The notes beneath the pieces were generated by a model that worked only from the letters and a program-made list of their open reading frames with translations, was not told the DNA's origin and did not search any database. Source: Candidatus Levyibacteriota bacterium (GTDB lineage: Bacteria > Patescibacteriota > Microgenomatia > Levybacterales > UBA12049). Taken from it: a stretch of 41,409 nt of DNA. Both the position numbers and the translations under genes were made by a program. The stretch spans positions 1 to 41,409 of the forward strand of contig JACPAR010000006.1 in the NCBI GenBank assembly GCA_016180725.1. The letters are read 5' to 3'. Of the stretch, positions 1 to 6,863 are shown piece after piece. Numbering within the stretch: position 1 is the first letter of the stretch; each line of letters begins with the position of its first letter.

Positions 1-360
1 AAGATTTATGAGCTCTTCTCTTTTTTCCCATTTTTGAAACTCTAAAATTATATCCGATCCTACAACCCAATAGATTTGTGCTTGGGCAAGTTTTTTTAGT
101 TCTCTGATTGTATCTATAGTATAGCTTATGCCTTTTCTATCTATTTCTATTTTAGATATTTCTGTTTTTTCCTGGAGTAAAGATTTTGTCATAGTTAGGC
201 GGTTTTCTATGCTGGCAAAACTTGGTTTCCATTGGTGTTGGAAAGCTGGAACCAGTAAAATTTTGCCTATATCGTTTCGTAGGTCCAAAATTTGTCTTAT
301 GACTAAGTAGTGACCTATGTGCGGAGGGTCAAAACTGCCTCCTAAAACTGCGATTTTCAT
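1..360 (-). CDS. nadD: Nicotinate-nucleotide adenylyltransferase NadD, partial
   Basis: The reading frame is open from an ATG at 360 down to base 1, so the C-terminal part lies outside the window (120 residues seen). It opens with the nucleotidyltransferase signature GGSFDPPHIGH at residues 7-17, where the HxGH-type histidines bind ATP. It later has SYTIDTI (about residue 79) and VGSD, both typical of NadD. The enzyme adenylates nicotinate mononucleotide to deamido-NAD in NAD synthesis in the cytoplasm. It is transcribed divergently from the GerMN-domain gene, across a repeat-filled gap. Confidence 0.93.
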   Translation of the reverse strand, partial: MKIAVLGGSFDPPHIGHYLVIRQILDLRNDIGKILLVPAFQHQWKPSFASIENRLTMTKSLLQEKTEISKIEIDRKGISYTIDTIRELKKLAQAQIYWVVGSDIILEFQKWEKREELINL

Positions 361-401
361 AGTTCAATGCGGCAGAGACATAACTCAACGGCAACGATCT
401 C

Positions 402-484
402 GCGGATAAAATGCATCTGCGTAATCTAAAGTAAAGCCTTTAAGGATTTACACGGATAAAAATCCGTGAGATCTAATTTAGATA
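402..484. repeat. Degenerate word palindrome in the nadD/GerMN gap
   Basis: The divergent gap holds related words in both orientations: GCGGAT, ATCTGCGTAATCT, then GGATTTACACGGAT and ATCCGTGAGATCT. Inside it is a perfect hairpin CACGGAT-AAAA-ATCCGTG with no U-run, so it is not a classical terminator. ATCTAA/TTAGAT forms another dyad at the end. It is the same kind of structure as the spacers in the ribosomal operon, with a different word. Confidence 0.55.
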
Positions 485-515
485 AAGTTCGGCCGGCTGC
501 GGTTATTATACCAGA

Positions 516-544
516 TTGCCAAATTTTAAACTTTAGCGTATAAT
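516..544 (+). promoter_or_regulatory. Sigma70-type promoter for the GerMN-domain gene
   Basis: TTGCCA at 516-521, a 17-nt spacer, then a perfect TATAAT at 539-544. The GTG start is at 551, only 6 nt after the -10 box, so the message would be leaderless. Confidence 0.75.
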
Positions 545-550
545 GCAGGC

Positions 551-1168
551 GTGTTTGATACTCTGAATAGAACAAGCCTCATAGTTGGGATTATTACTGT
601 AATAGTTGCAGTTGTTATTGCCTTGGGTGTTTACAAATATGTGTTTAAGGGCAGTGTTAGGCAGCTTTTTACTCCTAAGACAGGAACAAAAATTACTCCA
701 ACAGGTTCTCCTAAGTCTTTGTTACCAACAAGTAAGCCTGGACAGCAAGGACAAGCAGTCGATAAAATAAAGCTATTTTTTGTTTCCTTAGATGATAATG
801 GAAAATCAGGCAAAAAAATTGGCTGCGGGGACAGTATTGTTGCAGTTGATAAAAAAATTATCCCAACCCAAGAGCCTTTAAAAGCTGCATTAGAAGAGTT
901 GTTTTCGTTTAACAATCAACAAGCTTATAATAAAACTAATTTAAATAATGCGTTAAATCAATCAGATCTTAGGCTTCAGGACGTTTCTATTAATAAGGGT
1001 GGTATAGCAACTGTAAATTTATTAGGTACGCAGGCAATTTCCGGCGCTTGCGAGGATCCAAGAATTATTGCTCAAATCAGAGAAACAGTATTACAGTTCT
1101 CATCAGTGACAGATGTAAAAATGTTTATCAACGGCTACCCAATTGAACAACTACTTCCAGGAAAATAA
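551..1168 (+). CDS. Membrane-anchored GerMN-domain protein
   Basis: 205 residues with a GTG start. Residues 9-28 form one N-terminal membrane segment, followed by a Thr/Ser/Pro/Gly-rich linker to about residue 65. The outer domain (about 70-205) contains the IKLFFVSLDD opening, a region PLKAALEELF and the closing VKMFINGYPI. These match the GerMN fold (sporulation and spore-germination domain) found in many non-sporulating bacteria as a lipoprotein or anchored domain. Its biochemical role is unknown; it probably sits on the outer face of the membrane. The start is set by the promoter, whose -10 box lies 6 nt upstream. It precedes tuf but has its own promoter. Confidence 0.75.
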   Translation: MFDTLNRTSLIVGIITVIVAVVIALGVYKYVFKGSVRQLFTPKTGTKITPTGSPKSLLPTSKPGQQGQAVDKIKLFFVSLDDNGKSGKKIGCGDSIVAVDKKIIPTQEPLKAALEELFSFNNQQAYNKTNLNNALNQSDLRLQDVSINKGGIATVNLLGTQAISGACEDPRIIAQIRETVLQFSSVTDVKMFINGYPIEQLLPGK

Positions 1169-1176
1169 ATTGACTC

Positions 1177-1205
1177 TTGACGAGATATAAAAAATATTGT
1201 ATAGT
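1177..1205 (+). promoter_or_regulatory. Promoter of tuf
   Basis: TTGACG at 1177-1182, a 17-nt spacer, TATAGT at 1200-1205. A second TTGACT lies just upstream at 1170-1175. The predicted start near 1212 gives a leader of about 40 nt. That leader is pyrimidine-rich and has no Shine-Dalgarno sequence before the ATG at 1253. Confidence 0.8.
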
Positions 1206-1252
1206 TTCCTTAACCTTAAAACAATTAGGGTGTTTATTTTTTTTACTAAATT

Positions 1253-2440
1253 ATGGCAGACGCAAAAAAATTTGAAAGAACAAAACCACATGTAAATATT
1301 GGTACCATTGGTCACGTTGACCATGGTAAGACCACTCTTACAGCCGCTATCGCAACAGTTCTCTCTAAAAAAGGAATGGCCCAAGCTAAAAAATACGAAG
1401 ACATAGACAATGCCCCAGAAGAAAAAGCAAGAGGAGTTACAATTAATATTACCCACATAGAATACGAAACAGAAAAAAGACATTATGCTCACATAGATGC
1501 TCCAGGACACGCAGATTACATTAAAAACATGATTACAGGCGCCGCACAAATGGATGGCGCCATTTTAGTTGTTTCTGCTCCAGACGGGCCTATGCCGCAA
1601 ACACGAGAACATATTTTACTAGCTCACCAGGTAGGAGTTCCATCAATTGTAGTTTTCTTAAACAAAACAGATATGGTGCAAGACGCAGAGCTTTTGGATT
1701 TAGTCGAAATGGAAGTTAGAGAGCTTCTTACAAAATACCAATATCCGGGTAACGATATACCAATTATTAGAGGATCAGCTCTTAAGGCATTAGAAGGTGA
1801 CGGCGAAGCAGAAAAACAAATCACAACCCTTATGGATACGGTTGACAGCTATATTCCTACCCCAAAAAGAGACATTGAAAAACCCTTCATGATGGCTGTT
1901 GAAGACGTTTTCTCAATCAAAGGACGAGGAACAGTAGTTACAGGAAGAGTAGAAAGAGGTAAGGTTAAAGTTAACGAAACAGTCGAAATTGTTGGAATTA
2001 GAGACACAAAATCAACTGTTGTAACAGGCGTTGAGATGTTTAGAAAGCAACTTGACGAGGCTCAAGCAGGAGATAATGTTGGACTACTTCTTCGCGGAGT
2101 TGAAAAAGACGATGTAGAAAGAGGACAAGTTATTGCAAAACCAGGCAGCATTACTCCACACAAAGAATTTGAAGCAGAAGTTTATATTCTTGCCAAAGAA
2201 GAAGGCGGTCGCCACACGCCATTTTTTACAGGCTACAGACCACAATTTTACATTAGAACCACAGATGTAACAGCAGAAGTTGCGCTTCCACAGGGCGTAG
2301 AAATGGTTATGCCTGGAGACAGCACAAAAATGACAGTAAAACTTATTGTACCGGTTGCTTTGGAAGAAGGGTTAAGATTTGCTATCAGAGAAGGCGGAAA
2401 GACAGTTGGAGCCGGAGTCATCACTAAGATTATTGCTTAA
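1253..2440 (+). CDS. tuf: Elongation factor Tu
   Basis: 395 residues, full length. The GTPase delivers aminoacyl-tRNA to the ribosome. G1 is GHVDHGKT at 20-27, the switch I region contains [10 protein letters not shown]3 is DAPGHAD at about 82-88, and G4 is NKTD at about 137-140 (the common form is NKCD). The beta-barrel domains follow with [13 protein letters not shown] and [14 protein letters not shown]. It stands alone with its own promoter and is followed by a short hairpin and U-run. rpsG, rpsL and fusA do not lie next to it in this window; rpsJ follows directly. Confidence 0.98.
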   Translation: MADAKKFERTKPHVNIGTIGHVDHGKTTLTAAIATVLSKKGMAQAKKYEDIDNAPEEKARGVTINITHIEYETEKRHYAHIDAPGHADYIKNMITGAAQMDGAILVVSAPDGPMPQTREHILLAHQVGVPSIVVFLNKTDMVQDAELLDLVEMEVRELLTKYQYPGNDIPIIRGSALKALEGDGEAEKQITTLMDTVDSYIPTPKRDIEKPFMMAVEDVFSIKGRGTVVTGRVERGKVKVNETVEIVGIRDTKSTVVTGVEMFRKQLDEAQAGDNVGLLLRGVEKDDVERGQVIAKPGSITPHKEFEAEVYILAKEEGGRHTPFFTGYRPQFYIRTTDVTAEVALPQGVEMVMPGDSTKMTVKLIVPVALEEGLRFAIREGGKTVGAGVITKIIA

Positions 2441-2461
2441 TACTTTAGAAAAGATTATAAT
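2433..2461 (+). promoter_or_regulatory. Possible promoter for rpsJ overlapping the tuf stop
   Basis: TTGCTT at 2433-2438, a 17-nt spacer and a perfect TATAAT at 2456-2461. Transcription would start about where the tuf terminator hairpin begins. The rpsJ mRNA could therefore start here without crossing the full hairpin. The -35 overlaps the last codons of tuf. Confidence 0.5.
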
Positions 2462-2463
2462 AG

Positions 2464-2486
2464 ATGACCGAAAGGTCATTTTTTTT
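2464..2486 (+). terminator. Intrinsic terminator after tuf
   Basis: Stem ATGACC/GGTCAT with a GAAA tetraloop (2464-2479), followed by seven further T. It is short but well formed and lies 23 nt after the tuf stop codon. Confidence 0.75.
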
Positions 2487-2511
2487 GTTCAAAGTTGCCC
2501 TTTAATAGAGA

Positions 2512-2536
2512 GATCCTTCACTTCGTTTAGGATGAC
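2512..2536. repeat. Short palindromic repeat, CTTCG...AGGAT type
   Basis: GATCCTTC...TTAGGATGAC is a hairpin with an ATCCT/AGGAT stem. It resembles the 26-nt elements before rplP (7606-7631) and inside the RNase P RNA. It lies in the tuf-rpsJ gap, 12 nt upstream of the rpsJ start. Confidence 0.5.
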
Positions 2537-2548
2537 AGAGAGGAAATT

Positions 2549-2857
2549 ATGCCAAGAGGAAGAATTAGAGTTCGTTTAAAAAGTTATGATGCAAGAGTTA
2601 TAGACTCTTGTTGCCAGCAAATTTTAGATACGGCGATAAGAACCGGCGCCAAGGTTGTTGGTCCAATCCCCTTACCTACAGACAGAAGCGTTTACGCAGT
2701 TAATAAATCTCCATTTATAGACAAAGACGCCAGAGATCACTTTGAAATGCGAGTTCATAAAAGATTAATTGATATTATTTCCCCAACCGATAAAACCATA
2801 GACAGCTTAACCCATTTAGAGCTTCCAGCAGGCATCGATATCGAGATAAAAATGTAG
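2549..2857 (+). CDS. rpsJ: 30S ribosomal protein S10 (uS10)
   Basis: 102 residues, normal length. [15 protein letters not shown] at the N-terminus, then GPIPLPTD and the loop region [15 protein letters not shown] are diagnostic. It is first in the S10-type operon. A GAGG sequence precedes the ATG. The next gene is not rplC, as usual, but a small unknown ORF followed by a new promoter and leader. Confidence 0.97.
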   Translation: MPRGRIRVRLKSYDARVIDSCCQQILDTAIRTGAKVVGPIPLPTDRSVYAVNKSPFIDKDARDHFEMRVHKRLIDIISPTDKTIDSLTHLELPAGIDIEIKM

Positions 2858-2875
2858 GTTTATAAATAGTTAAGT

Positions 2876-3196
2876 ATGAGTGAAGTACCTCGTCCACAAG
2901 ATCCTATTTTAGTAGCAATGATAAGCGGAGCTAAAAGTCCCGTTAGTGGTACTCTTATAGAAGCAGCAGCTGTAACAGATGGGTGGTTAGATCCAAAAAA
3001 AGTGCAAGCAATCATTCATAATAGAGCAGCTAGTATTGGTGAATATACTCGTGTCCTTCTTGAAGTAGTTATGCAAGAAGCAGATGGATTAACGATAGCA
3101 GGAGTTTTAGAAAGAGATAATGACCGTTATCGCTTAGCATCTGAAGCACGAAAACATCTACCGGCCTTTGAAGATGCTAGAAACACTTCTAGGTAA
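2876..3196 (+). CDS. Small unknown protein inserted between rpsJ and rplC, winged-helix-like C-terminus
   Basis: 106 residues, not recognised as a known family. It has no membrane segment. The middle (about 30-75) is helical and the C-terminal part GVLERDNDRYRLASEAR resembles the wing of winged-helix proteins (inference, weak). It lies 18 nt after rpsJ and is co-directional, so it may be co-transcribed with S10. It ends about 200 nt before rplC. The usual gene order has nothing between rpsJ and rplC. Position next to an attenuator-like leader makes a regulatory role possible but unproven. Confidence 0.6.
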   Translation: MSEVPRPQDPILVAMISGAKSPVSGTLIEAAAVTDGWLDPKKVQAIIHNRAASIGEYTRVLLEVVMQEADGLTIAGVLERDNDRYRLASEARKHLPAFEDARNTSR

Positions 3197-3254
3197 ATCT
3201 TCCAAACTCTTCAAAATTTATTTTTTTATCAGTAGAAAGCTTATATAAATGTAG

Positions 3255-3283
3255 TTGCATTTCTAGCCTGCGCATTATATAAT
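3255..3283 (+). promoter_or_regulatory. Promoter of the rplC leader
   Basis: TTGCAT at 3255-3260, a 17-nt spacer and a perfect TATAAT at 3278-3283. The start near 3290 gives a leader of about 115 nt for rplC. Confidence 0.75.
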
Positions 3284-3289
3284 TACTGA

Positions 3290-3404
3290 GTATACTCAAA
3301 TCATGATTAAGAGATTGGAGGTATATTTGACTACATAGCGTATAAGTTTTAAGGGTTTTCCTTAGGGCAAAGCGACTGTGTGTAGTCGCTTTTTTTGTTG
3401 TTTT
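3290..3404 (+). promoter_or_regulatory. rplC leader with attenuator: terminator plus competing antiterminator
   Basis: A terminator stem AGCGACT/AGTCGCT (3371-3377 with 3384-3390, 6-nt loop) is followed by T6 at 3391-3396. It ends 8 nt before the rplC ATG at 3405. An upstream segment 3328-3337 (TGACTACATA) can pair with 3379-3388 over ten positions (two of them G-U). That pairing would consume the loop and most of the 3' arm of the terminator. No promoter lies between terminator and gene, so transcription must cross it. A possible 11-codon ORF (3303-3338, ATG to TAG) ends on the antiterminator strand. The trigger is unknown. Confidence 0.65.
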
Positions 3405-4193
3405 ATGATTAACGCAATTATTGGGAAAAAGCAAAGTCAGTCACAAAGATTTTTAGAAGATGGAACAAGAATTCCGGTAACAGAGGTTTATGTTCCAGCT
3501 ACACCCGTTGTCCTTATTAAAAATATTGATAAGGATGGCTATATTGCACTTCAACTTGCACATGGCACAAAAAAGCATCCAAGCAAAGCATTACTGGGAC
3601 ACATTCGGGGGGCAAACATAAAAGTAGCCCCTCGCTTTTTAAGAGAAGTACGTTTGGATAGTGATTCAGATTTAGAGACTTTACCTAAGGTTGGGGACAT
3701 TCTTAAAGCAAGCGATGTTTTAAAACCGGGAGATATTGTTGATGTTGTCGGCGTATCAAAAGGAAAAGGATACGCAGGTGTTGTAAAAAGACATCATTTT
3801 AAAGGCGGTCCGAGAACTCACGGGCAATCAGACAGAGAAAGAGCGCCCGGATCAATTGGCCAAACTACAACCCCGGGAAGAGTTTATAAAGGAAAAAGAA
3901 TGGCAGGAAGAATGGGTCAGGAAAGAGTGAGCGTTAGAAATCTTAAAATAGTTGATGTTTTAGACGAAAAGGTTGTTGTTAAAGGTTTAATTCCGGGATC
4001 AGTTAACAGCTTAGTAATGATTACAAAAATGGGAGAAGATAAGAAATTTGTTCCACTGTATAAAGAGGCAAAAATAGAAGAGACCGCGTCAAACGCGGCT
4101 GATGCAAAAGGGGCAAAGGAAGATCAATCAGATAAGGTAGAGAAAGTAGACGAAGTAGAAAAAGCAGGTGAAGGAAAGGAGAATATTAAATAG
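3405..4193 (+). CDS. rplC: 50S ribosomal protein L3 (uL3) with acidic/lysine-rich C-terminal extension
   Basis: 262 residues from the ATG at 3405, chosen because INAIIGKK aligns with the usual L3 opening; a longer in-frame start would fall inside the terminator. Core motifs: GIxGKK-type start, FKGGPRTHGQS, GSIGQTTTPGRVYKGKRMAG (central loop reaching the peptidyl-transferase region), and KGLIPGS near the end of the core. The last 40 residues or so are low-complexity E/K/A/D. That tail includes DNA for a perfect hairpin (4084-4098) of a repeat family also found in two operon spacers. The gene begins the main L3-L4-L23-L2 block. Confidence 0.96.
   Translation: MINAIIGKKQSQSQRFLEDGTRIPVTEVYVPATPVVLIKNIDKDGYIALQLAHGTKKHPSKALLGHIRGANIKVAPRFLREVRLDSDSDLETLPKVGDILKASDVLKPGDIVDVVGVSKGKGYAGVVKRHHFKGGPRTHGQSDRERAPGSIGQTTTPGRVYKGKRMAGRMGQERVSVRNLKIVDVLDEKVVVKGLIPGSVNSLVMITKMGEDKKFVPLYKEAKIEETASNAADAKGAKEDQSDKVEKVDEVEKAGEGKENIK
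4084..4098. repeat. GC hairpin module inside rplC
   Basis: CCGCGT-CAA-ACGCGG, a perfect 6-bp stem, lies within the L3 C-terminal tail codons. Its 13-nt core CGCGTCAAACGCG occurs as an exact reverse complement in the rplM-rpsI spacer (19683-19695) and, with changes, in the rpsS-rplV spacer. Confidence 0.6.
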
Positions 4194-4195
4194 TA

Positions 4196-4268
4196 AATTT
4201 CAAATAGTAAATATACATATAAAATTTTAAATTTACAATGTGTATTTGCAATTTACTATTTTAAGTTT
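4196..4268. repeat. AT-rich word palindrome between rplC and rplD
   Basis: The 78-nt gap starts with a CAAATAGTAAATATACA word and ends with TGTGTATTTGCAATTTACTATT, its near reverse complement. The two arms can fold into one long hairpin ending a few bases before the rplD ATG. Confidence 0.55.
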
Positions 4269-4271
4269 AAA

Positions 4272-5069
4272 ATGGCAGTTAAAAAAATCAAAACCCAAAA
4301 GGTAAAAACTGAAGCTAAAAAGACATTAAAGACAACAAAAAAAGCTTCAACAAAAAAACTTAATGCAACCGTAAGCACATCATCTATCAAAGTCTCCCCT
4401 AGAAAGAGTACCAAAGGTTTGACTCTTGATGTTTATGATACAAAAGGAAAAGTTGCGGGAAGTATCCATTTACCAAAAGATATTTTTGGCGCAAAAATTA
4501 ATAACCAGCTTATGGCGCAAGCTGTAAGAGTTTATTTGGCAAATCAAAGAAGCGGAACAGCTTCGGTAAAAACACGGGGAGAAGTAAGAGGGTCAACCAG
4601 AAAAATTTATCGCCAAAAAGGTACGGGAAGAGCAAGACACGGCGCAATCAGAGCGCCAATTTTTGTCCATGGAGGTATTGCTTTTGGTCCAAGACCAAGA
4701 GATTACTCTTTAGAATTACCTAAAAAAATGAAAAAGGCGGCTCTTTTTTCCGCGCTTTCTTCAAAGCTTAATGACGGAGCAATTAAAGTTGTTACCGGTC
4801 TTGAGAAAATAGAACCAAAGACAAAACAAATGGCAAACATAATTCAAAACTTAGAACTAGACGGAAAAAATAGAAATATTTTGCTGGTTTTATCTGATGC
4901 AGCAGAAAAGCAGGTTAAAAATGTTTACATTGCGGCAAGAAATCTTGAGGGGGTAGATATACTTCCGGTAAAACAGTTAAATACATACGAAGTGCTTAGA
5001 AGCGATAAGATGTTGATGATGCAGGCATCTGTAGATATAATGCAAAAACACTTTATAAAAGAAGGCTAA
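4272..5069 (+). CDS. rplD: 50S ribosomal protein L4 (uL4) with basic N-terminal extension
   Basis: 265 residues, against about 205 in most bacteria. Residues 1 to about 45 are an added Lys/Thr/Ser-rich tail. The L4 core begins near [11 protein letters not shown] and has the long extended-loop motif [19 protein letters not shown] followed by FGPRPRDY. L4 binds 23S rRNA and its loop lines the exit tunnel. rplW follows after 3 nt, so the two are translationally close. Confidence 0.96.
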   Translation: MAVKKIKTQKVKTEAKKTLKTTKKASTKKLNATVSTSSIKVSPRKSTKGLTLDVYDTKGKVAGSIHLPKDIFGAKINNQLMAQAVRVYLANQRSGTASVKTRGEVRGSTRKIYRQKGTGRARHGAIRAPIFVHGGIAFGPRPRDYSLELPKKMKKAALFSALSSKLNDGAIKVVTGLEKIEPKTKQMANIIQNLELDGKNRNILLVLSDAAEKQVKNVYIAARNLEGVDILPVKQLNTYEVLRSDKMLMMQASVDIMQKHFIKEG

Positions 5070-5072
5070 TTT

Positions 5073-5366
5073 ATGAAAAAAACAGACGTTATTATAAGAC
5101 CATTAATTACAGAAAAATCAATGAGCGATGTGCAGGCAGGAAAATTTACCTTTCAGGTTGCGAAGTTTTGTAATAAATACGACATAAAAAAAGCAATCGA
5201 AAATACTTTTAAGGTAAAAGTTGTGTCAATTTCAACCGGAATAATAAAGGGAAGAAAAAGGAGATCTGGCACAAGAAGAGTTGAGGTTGTAAAGTCGCCT
5301 TTTAAAAAGGCAGTAGTTAAATTAGCAGAGGGGCAAAAAATAGACATGTTTGAGGCGGGAGCATAA
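5073..5366 (+). CDS. rplW: 50S ribosomal protein L23 (uL23)
   Basis: 97 residues. VIIRPLITEKS at the N-terminus and the basic KGRKRRSGTRR loop are typical of L23, which sits at the exit of the ribosomal tunnel and contacts trigger factor and SRP. It starts 3 nt after rplD and ends 4 nt before the chosen rplB start. Confidence 0.96.
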   Translation: MKKTDVIIRPLITEKSMSDVQAGKFTFQVAKFCNKYDIKKAIENTFKVKVVSISTGIIKGRKRRSGTRRVEVVKSPFKKAVVKLAEGQKIDMFEAGA

Positions 5367-5370
5367 TTTT

Positions 5371-6111
5371 ATGAAAAGATTAAAAGTTATCAGAAAAAAA
5401 CATTCAGGCCGTGATTCAAGCGGTAAGGTTGTAGTAAGGCATCAGGGCGGAGAACATAAGCGCTTTTTAAGAGTTATTGATTTTAAAAGGGATAAAATAG
5501 GTGTTTCCGGAAAAGTTGTAGCAATTGAATATGATCCGAATAGAAATTGCGAAGTTGCTTTAGTGCAATATACCGATGGAGAAAAGCGATATATTTTATG
5601 CCCGCACGATTTACAACTAAATGATGTTATAATATCAGGTGAAAACGTAGACATAAAGGTTGGTAACGCTCTGCCTCTTTTTGCAATACCTATTGGTACA
5701 GTTGTACATAACGTTGAGTTAACGCCTGGGCGTGGTGGTCAGTTAGCAAGAAGCGCCGGAACAGCTGCTGTAGTTGCAGCAAAAGAAGATACGTTGGTTC
5801 ATTTAAAACTTCCGTCAGGAGAAATAAGAAAGATTAGAAATAAGGGTAATGCAACAGTTGGCCAACTTGGAAACGTTGAATGGAAAAACAGAATAATCGG
5901 AAAAGCGGGCCGAAAAATAAACATGGGTATAAGACCAACGGTTAGAGGTGTTGCTCAAAATCCGCGTTCCCATCCTCACGGAGGAGGAGAGGGAAGAAGC
6001 GGTATCGGTATGACAACGCCTAAAACTTATGCCGGAAGATCAGCAGTTGGAAAACGTAGAAAGAAACATAAATATTCAAATAAATATATATTACAAAGGA
6101 GAAAGAAATAA
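5371..6111 (+). CDS. rplB: 50S ribosomal protein L2 (uL2), N-terminally short
   Basis: 246 residues against about 275 usually. The ATG at 5371 is preferred over an earlier ATG that overlaps rplW. The protein begins at [18 protein letters not shown] and goes straight to [10 protein letters not shown]. It therefore lacks the first 30 or so residues, including the PTSPGRR region of other L2 proteins. The peptidyl-transferase-associated histidine region is intact: [13 protein letters not shown] near the C-terminus. The stop overlaps the rpsS start (TAATG). Confidence 0.95.
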   Translation: MKRLKVIRKKHSGRDSSGKVVVRHQGGEHKRFLRVIDFKRDKIGVSGKVVAIEYDPNRNCEVALVQYTDGEKRYILCPHDLQLNDVIISGENVDIKVGNALPLFAIPIGTVVHNVELTPGRGGQLARSAGTAAVVAAKEDTLVHLKLPSGEIRKIRNKGNATVGQLGNVEWKNRIIGKAGRKINMGIRPTVRGVAQNPRSHPHGGGEGRSGIGMTTPKTYAGRSAVGKRRKKHKYSNKYILQRRKK

Positions 6112-6395
6112 TGGGAAGAAGTACAAAAAAGGGTCCATATATTGACCAAAAATTATTACAAAAAGTAATTAAACAAAAACAAAGCGGTGATAGATCGGCT
6201 ATTAAAACATGGGCAAGAGCCAGCCAGATTCCACCGGAATTTGTTGGACACACGTTTGCTGTACATAACGGTAAGGCATTTATTAATGTTTTTGTTGTTG
6301 AAGCAATGGTTGGTTACAGACTAGGTGAGTTTTCTCCAACCAGAACATTTAGAAGTCATGGAAGAGTAGTAGCAAGGGAGATATCTAAGACATAG
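6111..6395 (+). CDS. rpsS: 30S ribosomal protein S19 (uS19)
   Basis: 94 residues with the S19 signatures [10 protein letters not shown] at the N-terminus and the [19 protein letters not shown] region. It shares one base with the rplB stop, and a GGAG sequence lies upstream. It is followed by a 117-nt repeat-filled spacer. Confidence 0.97.
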   Translation: MGRSTKKGPYIDQKLLQKVIKQKQSGDRSAIKTWARASQIPPEFVGHTFAVHNGKAFINVFVVEAMVGYRLGEFSPTRTFRSHGRVVAREISKT

Positions 6396-6509
6396 CGTCT
6401 AGAAATTAGCGTTCAGCGTCTAGTTAGGAAAAAAAAATAACTGAACGCTAGACGCCACGTCAAACGTGGCAGTCGCGTTTGACCCGACGCTAGTAACTAA
6501 ACGCTGAAA
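6396..6509. repeat. Composite heptad-array palindrome with GC hairpins, rpsS-rplV spacer
   Basis: The left arm is a run of 7-nt units: AGCGTCT, AGAAATT, AGCGTTC, AGCGTCT, AGTTAGG. The right side contains their reverse complements: CTGAACG, CTAGACG, and at the end GACGCTA, GTAACTA, AACGCTG. Between the right-side units sits a two-hairpin GC module: CCACGT-CAA-ACGTGG (6455-6469) and a degraded GTCGCG...CCCGAC. The element fills nearly the whole gap and ends just before the rplV ATG. Confidence 0.7.
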
Positions 6510-6512
6510 ATT

Positions 6513-6863
6513 ATGGAAGTAAGAGCAGAGAGTAAATCAGTTAGAATAAGTCCAAGAAAAGCGCGCTTAGTTGCTGGTGTGATTAAACAAAATACTTTGG
6601 CAACAGACGCGCTTGTAACGCTTTCGTTAATGGGAAGAAGGGCTGCTATAACAATTAAAAAAACTTTAGAGAGCGCTATTGCCAATGCTGTTAATAACGC
6701 AAAGTTAAAAAAAGAAGATCTTATTGTTAAGCGCGTTGAAATTCTTGATGGGACACCTCTTAAAAGGTATAGTCCGTCAACCAGGGGAAGAACTCATCCT
6801 TACAAAAAGAGAAGCAGTCATATAAGAATAATTTTGGAGGATAAATATGGGACAAAAAGTTAA
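6513..6863 (+). CDS. rplV: 50S ribosomal protein L22 (uL22)
   Basis: 116 residues. VRISPRKARLVAGVIK at the N-terminus and RTHPYKKRSSHIRIIL, the beta-hairpin loop that reaches into the exit tunnel, are diagnostic. Its end overlaps the rpsC start by 17 nt, and it carries the GGAGG ribosome binding site for rpsC. It follows the repeat spacer directly. Confidence 0.96.
   Translation: MEVRAESKSVRISPRKARLVAGVIKQNTLATDALVTLSLMGRRAAITIKKTLESAIANAVNNAKLKKEDLIVKRVEILDGTPLKRYSPSTRGRTHPYKKRSSHIRIILEDKYGTKS

Noticed and set aside
3303-3338. An 11-codon leader peptide gene before rplC
   Set aside because: The position on the antiterminator is suggestive, but there is no Shine-Dalgarno sequence and no biased codon content; kept only as a possibility in the leader finding.
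3378-3404. Nine extra N-terminal residues on L3
   Set aside because: They would be encoded by the terminator stem and U-run; the family start aligns at the ATG at 3405.
6396-6509. CRISPR array or iteron cluster
   Set aside because: Units are 7 nt without spacers, arms are inverted, and no cas gene or replication initiator lies nearby.
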